The position numbers and the translations under genes are program-made. A stretch of 64,000 nt of DNA. Origin: Peribacillus cavernae. Its GTDB lineage: Bacteria > Bacillota > Bacilli > Bacillales > DSM-1321. The notes under the pieces are model-generated. The model saw only the letters and a list, made by a program, of their open reading frames with translations, was not told where the DNA came from and ran no database searches. This document shows positions 51,035 through 59,935 of the stretch, piece by piece (position 1 is the first letter of the stretch; every line of letters starts with the position of its first letter). Where the stretch lies: positions 1 through 64,000 of the forward strand of contig NZ_RYZZ01000030.1 of NCBI RefSeq assembly GCF_003989135.1, given 5' to 3'.

Positions 51035-52405
51035 TCATAATTTAAGATTATGTGAATTTTCCTCCACGGTATCCAGTGAAATTCCTGTTGTCCGCGGGGC
51101 AAGTATTCCAATATCCAAGATGAGAAGTAGCATGGCTGCTGCAATTATGGCGAACACTGTCGTAGCCCCATATTGATTTAATATAGGAAGTAAGATAAAA
51201 GGTAGTAATCCACTCGTTAAACGGCTCAAACTGTATGCGCTTCCTGCTGCTGTCGCTCGAATTGATGTGGGAAAGATCTCAGCTTGAAAAACATTAAAGG
51301 TACTGGTGAAAATATTGCTGACGACTGTAAATAAAAATCCTGCTAACACAATGAGATATGGGGAATCAGCCATGCCAAACGTCATTCCAAACACTCCCAT
51401 ACCAAAGGCGGATAGGATAATCAGCCATTTGCGATCAATACGTTCAACTAACGGAACTGCAAGCAATGAGCCTAAAGGATATCCAAGGAAAGATAAAGCT
51501 GTATATTCAAGAGAAGATGTAATTGTATATCCTTTAGAGTTTAATATAATAGGGGCCAGGGTTCCAAAACCATAATACCCAACGGTTTGAAATATTTGAA
51601 AGATATACATCATCAAAGTTCGCCTAATATATTGCTTTTGAAAGATAGCAGAAAAGGGTACAGGTTGTGAAATCTTTGCATTAGTCATACGGTCCGTACT
51701 CTTAAAAGCGGTTTTATTTCCCTGGGTTACATTTCCTTCAAATTGTTTCATTATTTCTTCTGCTTCGTCTTTCCTTCCAACCAACGCTAGCCATCGCGGG
51801 GATTCCGGCAATTTGTAAATCCTTAAGAATACGATAACAGCCCCAATAGAACCGATTAAGAACATCCATCTCCATCCTTCAATTCCAAGAGGCGCTAAGG
51901 GAACCAAAACTAGAGCTAAAAAACCTTCAATGGGTATTGCAAGAAACGCGATCGTATATGCCCAAGCAATAAACTTTCCACGTTTAGAAGCAGGAAGAAT
52001 CTCACTCAGGTAAGTAGCACATAAAGGTGGCTGTGCGCCAAGACCTAATCCTGCTAAAAATCTGAAAATAATGATAAAAGTTACATTTGGACTAAGAGCA
52101 ATTAAAAAAGTGAATATTGAATAGATAGTCAAATTGATTATGAATGCCTTTTTTCGCCCGTATTTGTCAGCAATTCTGCTTAAGAAAATGGCTCCAAAAA
52201 ACATTCCAAAGAAACTAGAACCCAACATAAGAGGCATTAAACCTTTATCAATCTAAAATTCATTTTGGAGTACTGAAGCTAATACACCTGTTAGAAAAAC
52301 TTCGAAAAATTCAAAGAAAAGTGCCGTTCCAATCAATATTGTTGCAGATTTATGGATCTTTCCAACAGGAAGTTGATCAAGGCGCTGCGAAATAGTTGCT
52401 TCCAA
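51035..52405 (-). pseudogene. MFS sugar-porter-type gene with an in-frame stop
   Basis: The reading frame of 51035-52237 encodes 400 residues of an MFS permease lacking its first membrane segment. Upstream the same frame is open to a TTG start at 52403-52405 behind AAGGGGG and encodes the missing part (FFEFFEVFLTGVLASVL), broken only by a TAG at 52253-52255 between QNEF and IDKGLMPLML. So a single point mutation truncates the protein at about residue 50. Other motifs are intact: SRIADKYGRKKAFI, LGLGAQPPLCATYLSEILP and VERIDRKWLI. The family includes aromatic acid and niacin/benzoate porters. Restart at ATG 52237 would give a protein without segment 1. Confidence 0.75.
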
Positions 52406-52458
52406 TATATTTTCCCCCTTTGAAAAACAGAATAATATTCAATACAGTTCGTTACGGC

Positions 52459-53112
52459 TTACTTGACAGTTGAACCATATTTAGATGAAACGGTTGCAAT
52501 GACTTCATCGGTTTTTAATACGTCAGCATATTTTTGCTGTAGGTCAAACAGGCTTTGTTCATGTGATGCTGCTGAACGATCACCTACTGCATCTTCCACT
52601 ACAATCGGGCTGTAACCATATTGCAACGCATCCACAGCTGTAGCGCGAACACAGCCGCATGTAGTGCACCCTACGATAATAACTGTATCAATATTGTTTG
52701 CATTGAGACGTGAAGTTAAATCTGTTCCAAAGAAAGCGGAGGCATATTTTTTTATAATTAAGCCATCCCCTTTGCGAAAGTTTAATCTATTATCAACTTT
52801 TACAGCTTCTGTACCAGATTTTAATGTTTTTAATCCTTCCATTTTTTTGAACCATATTCCAGAATCACTAAGTGCTTCATCATCATAAGAGATTGTGGTA
52901 AAGATCACCGGCAGATTCAACGAATGCATTTTATCTAAAAGCTTATTAACCTGCACAATTTGTGAAGATAAATCAGACCCCATAGGCATAGCAGGATCTG
53001 TAAATCCTGTAATTATATCCACCACTACCAAGCATGGGTTTTTACCGAAACCTAATAATTTCCCGAAACCTCTGTCCTTAAAAAAAAGCTCATCGTCTTT
53101 ACTGTTAGTCAC
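52459..53112 (-). CDS. N-carbamoylsarcosine amidase-like isochorismatase-family hydrolase
   Basis: A 217-residue cysteine hydrolase. The start is the GTG of VTNSKDDEL behind GGAGGGAT; the frame is open 18 codons further. Triad: Asp in LVVVDIITGF, Lys in IIKKYASAFFGTDL and Cys in VGCTTCGCVRATAVDAL. The segment VEDAVGDRSAASHEQSLFDL followed by KYADV is characteristic of N-carbamoylsarcosine amidases and maleamate amidohydrolases. It is downstream of the broken MFS gene on the same strand as the hydantoinase genes; a carbamoyl acid made by HyuAB from an N-methylhydantoin-type ring is a plausible substrate. Confidence 0.8.
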   Translation of the reverse strand: MTNSKDDELFFKDRGFGKLLGFGKNPCLVVVDIITGFTDPAMPMGSDLSSQIVQVNKLLDKMHSLNLPVIFTTISYDDEALSDSGIWFKKMEGLKTLKSGTEAVKVDNRLNFRKGDGLIIKKYASAFFGTDLTSRLNANNIDTVIIVGCTTCGCVRATAVDALQYGYSPIVVEDAVGDRSAASHEQSLFDLQQKYADVLKTDEVIATVSSKYGSTVK

Positions 53113-53250
53113 TAGAATATCCCTCCATAAAACTTCCAAGATCTTTATCTGCATCTTGAAAATCATTAAATTTAGATTTTCAAACTTGTAATTTCTTAAT
53201 TTTTTAAAAATAATAAAGCTGTTTTTTCGTAGTTCATTCTTAATTTATAT

Positions 53251-53285
53251 AAAAGTAGACCATTGCGATGAAATGGTCTACTTTT
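53251..53285 (-). terminator. Terminator after the acyl-CoA dehydrogenase gene
   Basis: AAAAGTAGACCAT and ATGGTCTACTTTT form a perfect 13-bp stem with a 9-base loop, about 70 bases beyond the stop at 53354; T-rich DNA follows on either strand. Confidence 0.75.
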
Positions 53286-53353
53286 ATTCAGAGATTATTC
53301 TTAACTTCTGAGTCAATTGTTTTTATTTGCTCATAAATAACTGCTTCTTTTTC

Positions 53354-54514
53354 TTAAAACGAACGTGGCAATCCCAATACATGCTGCCCCACATAGCTTA
53401 AAACGAGATTATTTGTTACCGGGGCAACTATAAACAACCGTGCTTCCCGGAATTTTCTTTCAATATTATATTCTGTGGCAAAACCATAACCGCCATATGT
53501 GGTCATAGCGGCATTGGCTGCCTTCCAGGTAGCTTCAGTAGCTAAATATTTTGCCATATTCGCCTCTGCTCCACAGTTTTCACCCTTATCAAACATTTCA
53601 GCAGCCTTGTCCTTCATTAATTGAGCGGCTTGAATCTCCATGTAAGACTGAGCTATAGGGAACTGAACACCCTGATTTTGACCAATCGGACGATCAAATA
53701 CTACTCTCTCATTAGCGTATTGGACAGACTTATCAACAAAATACAAGCCATCTCCAATACTTTCTGCAGCGATGAGAATACGTTCAGCATTCATTCCGCT
53801 AAGTACATATCGGAATCCCTTTCCTTCTTCACCGATTAAATTTTCTTCAGGAATCTCTACATTTTCAAAAAAGACTTCAGTAGTAGCATGGTTAATCATT
53901 GTATCAATTGGACGAATCGTAATATTATCTTTTTGCTCTTTCATATCAAGCAAGAATAAACTTAATCCATCCGTTTTTTTAGCAACCTGCTCTTTTGGTG
54001 TTGTTCTTGCCAAAAGTAACATCAAATCTGAATGTTCCGCTCGGGAAGTCCAAATTTTCTGTCCATTAACAATATAACGGTCGCCTCTTTTTTCTGCAGT
54101 GGTCATGATACTTGTTGTATCACTGCCAGCAGTAGGTTCGGTAATTCCAAATGCTTGAAGGCGAAGTTCCCCGTTTGCGATTTTGGGTAAAAATCTTTGT
54201 TTTTGTTCTTTACTTCCATGGCGAAGAACAGCTCCCATCGTGTACATTTGAGCATGGCCGGCACCTGCGTTGCCTCCAGATCTGTTCACTTCTTCAAGAA
54301 TTGCACACGCTTCCTCCATTCCTAGACCTGCCCCGCCATATTCCTCAGGAATAAGAACAGATAACCATCCTTCTCTGGTTAAAGCTTTAATAAACTCTTC
54401 AGGATATGCTTTCTTTTCATCTAACTCTTTCCAGTATGTTTCAGGAAACTTTGCACAAAGAGACCGAACACTTTTTCGAATTAAATCAATTTCAGCAACT
54501 GTACTTGTAGTCAT
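53354..54514 (-). CDS. Acyl-CoA dehydrogenase
   Basis: A 386-residue FAD-dependent acyl-CoA dehydrogenase. The start is the ATG of MTTSTVAEID behind AGGAGGAAA. Segments: LIPEEYGGAGLGMEEACAIL, the FAD-binding AFGITEPTAGSDTTSIMTTA, HATTEVFFENVEIPEENLIG and DRPIGQNQGVQFPIAQSYM, with the C-terminal ATYGGYGFATEYNIERKFR. The usual catalytic Glu position lies in the last segment. It is downstream of the enoyl-CoA hydratase and probably oxidises the CoA ester made by the CoA-transferase at 56498. A short copy exists at 40143-40250. Confidence 0.9.
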   Translation of the reverse strand: MTTSTVAEIDLIRKSVRSLCAKFPETYWKELDEKKAYPEEFIKALTREGWLSVLIPEEYGGAGLGMEEACAILEEVNRSGGNAGAGHAQMYTMGAVLRHGSKEQKQRFLPKIANGELRLQAFGITEPTAGSDTTSIMTTAEKRGDRYIVNGQKIWTSRAEHSDLMLLLARTTPKEQVAKKTDGLSLFLLDMKEQKDNITIRPIDTMINHATTEVFFENVEIPEENLIGEEGKGFRYVLSGMNAERILIAAESIGDGLYFVDKSVQYANERVVFDRPIGQNQGVQFPIAQSYMEIQAAQLMKDKAAEMFDKGENCGAEANMAKYLATEATWKAANAAMTTYGGYGFATEYNIERKFREARLFIVAPVTNNLVLSYVGQHVLGLPRSF

Positions 54515-54554
54515 TTCATTTTTCCTCCTAGTCATTTATATAAGTTTTCCGGCA

Positions 54555-55349
54555 TTATTTTCCTTGCCAAGCTGGCTCTCTTTTTTCATTAAATGCTTGG
54601 ATTCCTTCTAATCTGTCTTCAGAATCTGCGCACTTATAATAAGCTTGAAGTTCAATCTTTAAAGCCGTGGTTAAATCCACTTGAGAGCCCGCATTTATAG
54701 CTGTTTTGATCTGTTGCAGCGAAATGGGAGCATTTTTCTCCATACTTTCAACAAATGAGAGCGCTTCCTCAAGAGCATTGTTGAAACTGATTACTTTGTT
54801 AATTAACCCCATCTTCTCAGCTTCCTGGGCAGATATTTGTTTACCGCTAAACAACAATTCCTTTGCCAAGCCAATCGGCACCAATCGTGTTAAAAGCTGT
54901 GTGCCACCTATTCCTGGCATTATTCCAATCTTAACTTCCGGAAAACCTAACTTAACATGAGAGGCAGCAATTCTCATGTCGCAGCTTAATGCTATTTCAA
55001 GGCCGCCGCCAAGTGCGTAACCATTGATTAAAGCCAGCACTGGAAATGGGAATTCACGAATTAACAATGTTACTTCTTCAAAAATATCATGTTGATTTTT
55101 CCAATCTTCTTTTGTCATTCCATTTCTTTCTTTAAGGTCAGCCCCAACACAAAAAGCTTTTTCTCCAGAACCTGTTAGGGTTAAAACTCTGCAATCATTT
55201 TGCTTTTTCAACATTTTTAAACATTCAATTAGATCATAGCCCATTTGTGTATTTAGGGCATTCATAGAACCAGGGCGATCTAATGTAATGATATATGCTC
55301 CTTTAAGACGATCATTTTTTTCTAAAATGATGGTGTCCCATTTTTTCAT
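54555..55349 (-). CDS. Enoyl-CoA hydratase/isomerase family protein
   Basis: A 264-residue crotonase-family protein. The start at MKKWDTIILEK has AAGGAG 9 bases upstream. Motifs: oxyanion-hole FCVGADLKERNGM and NGYALGGGLEIALSCDMRIA, with the catalytic-loop region GFPEVKIGIMPGIGGTQLL retaining Glu in PEV and a second acidic position. Normal length. First gene of a short operon with the acyl-CoA dehydrogenase, and preceded by an operator-like palindrome (55451-55463). Hydration of the unsaturated acyl-CoA is the likely role. Confidence 0.9.
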   Translation of the reverse strand: MKKWDTIILEKNDRLKGAYIITLDRPGSMNALNTQMGYDLIECLKMLKKQNDCRVLTLTGSGEKAFCVGADLKERNGMTKEDWKNQHDIFEEVTLLIREFPFPVLALINGYALGGGLEIALSCDMRIAASHVKLGFPEVKIGIMPGIGGTQLLTRLVPIGLAKELLFSGKQISAQEAEKMGLINKVISFNNALEEALSFVESMEKNAPISLQQIKTAINAGSQVDLTTALKIELQAYYKCADSEDRLEGIQAFNEKREPAWQGK

Positions 55350-55449
55350 TTCTTGCAACTCCTTATAATATCGATTTTTTTCATAGTAATGAATATGATC
55401 TTGGAGTATTACCAGCATATCCCTCCCTATTTTTGTTCTATATACTAAT

Positions 55450-55478
55450 AGGATACTGGATCCAATTTACTTTGTCCA
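55450..55478 (-). promoter_or_regulatory. Promoter with GGATAYTGKATCC operator before the enoyl-CoA hydratase
   Basis: On the minus strand TGGACA (55473-55478) and TATCCT (55450-55455) are 17 bases apart. The 13-bp element GGATACTGGATCC (55451-55463) overlaps the -10 box. Near-identical elements precede the MmgE/PrpD gene (63405 and 63476). Confidence 0.6.
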
Positions 55479-55675
55479 CATTTTCTAAATATTTTAAAAA
55501 CTTATTTTCACTTTAAGTTTAAATTCCTTGGTTTTTCAATTATAATCGCTATGGTTGACTTAATTTCTCATGGATCCGCTACTTCCAATTAAGAGCTTGT
55601 TACACGCACAAAAACCTTATCTATTGATAAGGTTTAGGCAAGAGAATAAAAGCCAATGTGACTTTGGATTTTGTT

Positions 55676-56353
55676 TTACCTTTTATTTCTGTTATCCTGC
55701 ATATTTTTAACCAGTAAAACACCTGTGCGTTTAATATGGTTTGATATAAGTACTCCTGCATGTTCTGCGTCTTTTCTTTTGACTGCTTCTAGAATTTCTT
55801 CATGTTCCTTATTTGACTTATCTATTTGCCCTGATAACATAGTAGGCGTGTGCTGTGGAAAACCATTCCATAATTTTTCAATCATGGCAGTCAATCTCTT
55901 CCAGGTACAATGTTTCATTAATATAGAATGAAATTCAATATTTGCTTTTACAAAGTCTTCTACCTCTTCACTGTTTTTCATTTGTATAGTCAACTTTTCT
56001 AATTCGACAATCGCTTCTCCACTTAGTTTATCTGCACTTTTACTTACAGCTAACCCTTCAAGTCTTGACCTTAATTCATATATTTCTTCTACATCTTCCA
56101 CTTCCATGGATTTCACGATAGCGCCTTTGTGAGGTTCTAGTTGAATTAACCCTTCTGCTTCCAATAATCGTAAAGCTTCTCTTATAGGCATTCTACTTAC
56201 ACCTAAGGAATGAGCAAGGTCCTCTTGAACTAACCTTTCCCCAGGTTCAATATTACCATTTAATATTTCCTGCCGAATTACATTCGTTACTTTTAAATGT
56301 AGAGTATCACGATCTTCCAATTTTAAATTCAAGTTTTTCTTCAATTCTATCAA
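55676..56353 (-). CDS. GntR-family (FCD subfamily) transcriptional regulator
   Basis: A 225-residue regulator: winged helix at about residues 20-85 (GERLVQEDLAHSLGVSRMPI, then REALRLLEAEGLIQL) and an FCD domain with likely metal-binding histidines in NIEFHSILMKHCTW and SNKEHEEILEAV, Hx3-spaced with a last one near SNHIKRTG. TTG start. It stands between the acyl-CoA dehydrogenase operon and the CoA-transferase/fumarase/SDH genes on the same strand, so it is the natural candidate to bind the GGATAYTGKATCC elements on both sides. Confidence 0.85.
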   Translation of the reverse strand: MIELKKNLNLKLEDRDTLHLKVTNVIRQEILNGNIEPGERLVQEDLAHSLGVSRMPIREALRLLEAEGLIQLEPHKGAIVKSMEVEDVEEIYELRSRLEGLAVSKSADKLSGEAIVELEKLTIQMKNSEEVEDFVKANIEFHSILMKHCTWKRLTAMIEKLWNGFPQHTPTMLSGQIDKSNKEHEEILEAVKRKDAEHAGVLISNHIKRTGVLLVKNMQDNRNKR

Positions 56354-56452
56354 TCCATTCTTAATTATATTGTCCTATATTTAGGATATCATTACCCTTG
56401 ATAATAAGTAACGATAAAATATTTTTATCATTTTCCCAAAGTATATGGTTAA

Positions 56453-56486
56453 AAAACCTACCATATACAAAGTATCGATAGGTTTT
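56453..56486 (-). terminator. Terminator-like hairpin after the CoA-transferase gene
   Basis: AAAACCTA and TAGGTTTT form an 8-bp stem 12 bases past the stop at 56498; the minus strand continues with TTAACCATA. Confidence 0.45.
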
Positions 56487-56497
56487 ATAGGTTTCCC

Positions 56498-57682
56498 TTA
56501 ATTTTGGAAAGCATCTGTCTTTTTACTTTGTTGGAGTGTTTCTATACCAAATCCAAATTCCTTTAAAACCGATTCTGTATGTTCTCCTACTTGCGGTATA
56601 GGATTCATAATGACATCAATATCTTCAAACGTAACGGGCGGCAATAATGCTTTTAAAGTACCAACCGGTGAATGAACCTCTCTCCAACGATTCCGTTCTC
56701 TCAGCTGAGGGTGGTTAGCCAGATCATTTATTGTATTTAGACGTGCATTGGCAATTCTTGCTTTCCCAAGTAGATCAATAACCTGAACTGAATTTAACTT
56801 TTGGAAAGCGTTATCAATAATCGGCTTCAGTAAATCCCTGTTGGAAACACGCATAGAATTGCTGTTGAATTGACTATCAATTGCTAATTCAGGGTTTTCT
56901 AATACCTCTTCACAAAAATAAGCCCACTCTCTTTCATTTTGTATTCCCATAAAAACAAGTTTGTTATCTCCTGTTTTAAAAGGGCCGTACGGATAAATAG
57001 TAGCATGGCTGGATCCAGTGCGTTTTGGATCCGTGCCTCCATAATCCGAATAATAAAGCGGATAACCCATCCATTCAGCAAGAGCTTCAAGCATAGAAAC
57101 TTCAATGACCGTACCCTTTTTTGTTTTATGCCTGGCAAGAAGCGCGGTCAAAATCCCGGTATACGCATACATCCCTGCAGCTATATCCGCGATCGATATT
57201 CCTGATTTTGAAGGATTGTCTTCTGTGCCTGTAATCGAAACTAAACCTGCCTCACATTGGATGAGCAAATCATAAGCTTTTTTGTCCCGGTAAGATCCAT
57301 ATGAACCATATCCGGATATTCCACAAATAATTAGTTGAGGGTATCTTTCCTTGAGAACAGATGGACTAAAACCAAGTCTATCTACTGCACCAGGTGCTAA
57401 ATTTTGAACAAAAACATCAGCTTCTGACAGAATCTTATCCAATATGATGGTTGATTCTTCTTGTTTCAAATCTAGACACACAGATTCCTTTGAACGATTT
57501 AACCAAACAAAATGGCTGGACATACCGTGAACAGTCGTATCATAGTTTCGAGCAAAATCTCCAGTATTTGGCCTTTCAATTTTAATCACACGCGCTCCTA
57601 AATCTGCTAATTGTCTGGTAGCAAAGGGAGCGGCTACCGCCTGCTCTAAGCTAACTACAGTTATTCCCTCTAACGGCAACAT
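56498..57682 (-). CDS. Family III CoA-transferase
   Basis: A 394-residue CaiB/BaiF CoA-transferase. Start at MLPLEGITVVSLEQA behind GAGGAGG. Motifs: AAPFATRQLADLGARVIKIE, FVWLNRSKESVCLDLK and RDKKAYDLLIQCEAGL with the catalytic Asp in AYDLL. Unlike the protein at 33462 the Asp is present. The opening part resembles succinyl-CoA:mesaconate-type and itaconate-type CoA-transferases. It would give the CoA ester used by the acyl-CoA dehydrogenase and hydratase, releasing succinate, which the SdhAB and fumarase genes upstream in the operon could then oxidise. Confidence 0.85.
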   Translation of the reverse strand: MLPLEGITVVSLEQAVAAPFATRQLADLGARVIKIERPNTGDFARNYDTTVHGMSSHFVWLNRSKESVCLDLKQEESTIILDKILSEADVFVQNLAPGAVDRLGFSPSVLKERYPQLIICGISGYGSYGSYRDKKAYDLLIQCEAGLVSITGTEDNPSKSGISIADIAAGMYAYTGILTALLARHKTKKGTVIEVSMLEALAEWMGYPLYYSDYGGTDPKRTGSSHATIYPYGPFKTGDNKLVFMGIQNEREWAYFCEEVLENPELAIDSQFNSNSMRVSNRDLLKPIIDNAFQKLNSVQVIDLLGKARIANARLNTINDLANHPQLRERNRWREVHSPVGTLKALLPPVTFEDIDVIMNPIPQVGEHTESVLKEFGFGIETLQQSKKTDAFQN

Positions 57683-57739
57683 AGAAATCCTCCTCATGTC
57701 TTTATATAAATATCGCTAGTATCATGATTCGTATATTTT

Positions 57740-58294
57740 CTAGATAGAGCGATATGTTTCACTGCCTTGTTTATACCAATCATTACCGTATGAATCATTA
57801 ATAACGATAGCCGGAAAATCTTCTATAACCATTTTCCGAATCGCTTCTGTTCCTAAGTCTTCATAAGCGATTACTTCTACTTTTTTTATCGTCCGCGCTA
57901 TTAAGGCTCCAGAACCTCCTATAGCACCAAAATATATTGCCTGATTACTTCTTATCGAATCAATCACATCCTGGCTTCGATATCCTTTACCAATCATCCC
58001 TTTTAACCCTAATTCCAGCAGTTCTGGTGTATACTTATCCATCCTGCCGCTTGTTGTCGGCCCTGCTGAGCCAATGATTTGCCCTGGCTTGGCAGGAGTT
58101 GGACCGACATAATAGATTACTTCCCCATCTATATTAATAGGAAGCTCTTCACCCTTTTCCAGGGATTCTGCCATTCGCTTATGCGCAGCATCCCTTGCAG
58201 CGTAAACCTTTCCGCTTATTAACACTCGATCTCCTGCTTTTAATGATTGAACTATTTCTGTATCAAAGGGAACTGTTATTCTTTTAACAGTCAA
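57740..58294 (-). CDS. Class I fumarase/L(+)-tartrate dehydratase, beta subunit (second pair)
   Basis: A 184-residue beta subunit. A TTG start (MTVKRITVP) behind GAGGTG is preferred; the frame allows a GTG three codons earlier. Segments: LISGKVYAARDAAHKRMAES, GSAGPTTSGRMDKYTPELLE and GMIGKGYRSQDV. Related to 38289 but not nearly identical, so the two pairs are old paralogues and not a recent duplicate. 14 bases after the alpha gene. Confidence 0.9.
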   Translation of the reverse strand: MTVKRITVPFDTEIVQSLKAGDRVLISGKVYAARDAAHKRMAESLEKGEELPINIDGEVIYYVGPTPAKPGQIIGSAGPTTSGRMDKYTPELLELGLKGMIGKGYRSQDVIDSIRSNQAIYFGAIGGSGALIARTIKKVEVIAYEDLGTEAIRKMVIEDFPAIVINDSYGNDWYKQGSETYRSI

Positions 58295-58308
58295 AATAAA
58301 CACCTCAT

Positions 58309-59154
58309 TTAAAGAGTGATTTCTTTATGGCGGCTTGCATGGCAGTTTAAGTTAATGGCTACCGGTAACGCGGCGATATGGCAAGGAGCAATTTCAATCT
58401 TCACATCGAGTGCCGTTGTACTTCCTCCCATCCCTTGAGGACCGATCCCCAGTTTATTGATATCTTCCATTAACTCCGCTTCGAGTACTGCTATTTCTTC
58501 AAGATGGCTTCGTTCACCGATAGGCCTGAACAAAGACTTTTTAGCCAAATAGGCACATTTCTCAAAATTCCCGCCGATTCCCACTCCTACTACAAGTGGG
58601 GGACAGGCGTTGGGACCTGCAGTTCGTACCGTTTCCAGGATAAAATTCTTTATTCCTTGAAGACCGTCCGAGGGCTTTAACATTTTAAGGGTGCTCATGT
58701 TTTCGCTTCCTCCACCTTTAGCGGACATGTGAATGGTTAACTGATCTCCCCTTGCAATTTCAACGTGAATCACTGAAGGTGTATTGTATCCAAGGCTTTT
58801 TTTCCGTGTAATTGGATGATCAACGATTGAATGTCTTAAATAGCCTTCCTCGTACCCTTTTTTGACTCCTTCATTGATTGCTTCATATAGATTGCCTCCA
58901 TCAATATGGCACTCTTGTCCTAATTCCACAATAAAAACGGAAACTCCGGTATCCTGGCACATCGGAACTCGTTCTGTCGTTGCAATATTTGCGTTCTCTA
59001 TCAATTGGCCAAGAACATCTTTTCCTATTTCTGATGCCTCATTTTTCATAGCCGTTTTAAACGCATTTACGACATCTTCTCCAAGGTCATAATTTGCTTC
59101 CTGGCATATGACTGCAACCTTATCAACAATATCTTTATAATGGATGGTTCTCAA
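58309..59154 (-). CDS. Class I fumarase/L(+)-tartrate dehydratase, alpha subunit (second pair)
   Basis: A 281-residue alpha subunit. A TTG start (MRTIHYKDIV) fits GGGAGG 8 bases upstream and avoids overlapping SdhB. Cluster cysteines appear in RVPMCQDTGVSVFIV, ACPPLVVGVGIGGNFEKC and APCHIAALPVAINLNCHA. Next to SdhB and SdhA it should run fumarate to malate. Confidence 0.9.
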   Translation of the reverse strand: MRTIHYKDIVDKVAVICQEANYDLGEDVVNAFKTAMKNEASEIGKDVLGQLIENANIATTERVPMCQDTGVSVFIVELGQECHIDGGNLYEAINEGVKKGYEEGYLRHSIVDHPITRKKSLGYNTPSVIHVEIARGDQLTIHMSAKGGGSENMSTLKMLKPSDGLQGIKNFILETVRTAGPNACPPLVVGVGIGGNFEKCAYLAKKSLFRPIGERSHLEEIAVLEAELMEDINKLGIGPQGMGGSTTALDVKIEIAPCHIAALPVAINLNCHASRHKEITL

Positions 59155-59176
59155 TCTATTAACCTCCCTTTCATTA

Positions 59177-59935
59177 TTATTTTCTAAACCAGCTTCTAAA
59201 CACATATCTATTCGCTGCATTATTTAATTCTGCAAGAGCAGTTGTTAAAGGGATTTCTTTCGGGCACACTTGAACGCAATTTTGCGAGTTTCCACAGTTT
59301 GCTATACCTTCTTCACCAATAACAACTTCCATCCGATCTGCTTTTTTCGAAGCACCGGTAGGGTGCATATTGAAGTATTTGGTTTGCCCCATTGCCTGCG
59401 GACCTAAGAATAAAGAGTTACTATTCACATTAGGACAGGCATCAAGGCAGCATCCGCAAGTCATACAAGTGGAATATTCGTATGCCTCTTGTTGTTCATT
59501 TGGCATTATTTTCGGCCCTTCATCGAGGGCATACGTTCCATCTATCGGAATCCAACCTTTAATTTTCTTTAATGCATCAAACATTCGCTCCCGATTGACA
59601 ACTAAATCCTTTTCCACAGGAAAGGTACTCATTGGCTCCAAAACAATCGGCTGTACCAGGTTATCTACCAGGGCTGAACAGGATTGCCTGACTTTTCCAT
59701 TGATTCTCATACTGCACGCACCGCAGACCTCTTCCAGGCAATTATAGTCCCAAATAACCGCACGAACCCTTTCACCTTTGGTATTGACCGGGTTTCGTTG
59801 AATTTCCATCAGCGCAGAAATAACATTCATATTGGGGCGATAAGGAATATTAAATTCTTCCCAATATGAGGGAGCGTCTGATTCATCCTGTCTTTTGATT
59901 TTAAAATGAAGCACTTTCTCTTTAACTGGGATCAT
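59177..59935 (-). CDS. sdhB: Succinate dehydrogenase/fumarate reductase iron-sulfur subunit
   Basis: A 252-residue SdhB. [2Fe-2S] site CLEEVCGACSMRINGK with the fourth Cys in RQSCSALV; [4Fe-4S] site CMTCGCCLDACPN; [3Fe-4S] site CGNSQNCVQVCPKEIPL. All three clusters are complete. It overlaps the SdhA stop by 4 bases. The membrane anchor gene sdhC before sdhA is decayed, so electrons may not reach the quinone pool through this copy. Confidence 0.9.
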   Translation of the reverse strand: MIPVKEKVLHFKIKRQDESDAPSYWEEFNIPYRPNMNVISALMEIQRNPVNTKGERVRAVIWDYNCLEEVCGACSMRINGKVRQSCSALVDNLVQPIVLEPMSTFPVEKDLVVNRERMFDALKKIKGWIPIDGTYALDEGPKIMPNEQQEAYEYSTCMTCGCCLDACPNVNSNSLFLGPQAMGQTKYFNMHPTGASKKADRMEVVIGEEGIANCGNSQNCVQVCPKEIPLTTALAELNNAANRYVFRSWFRK

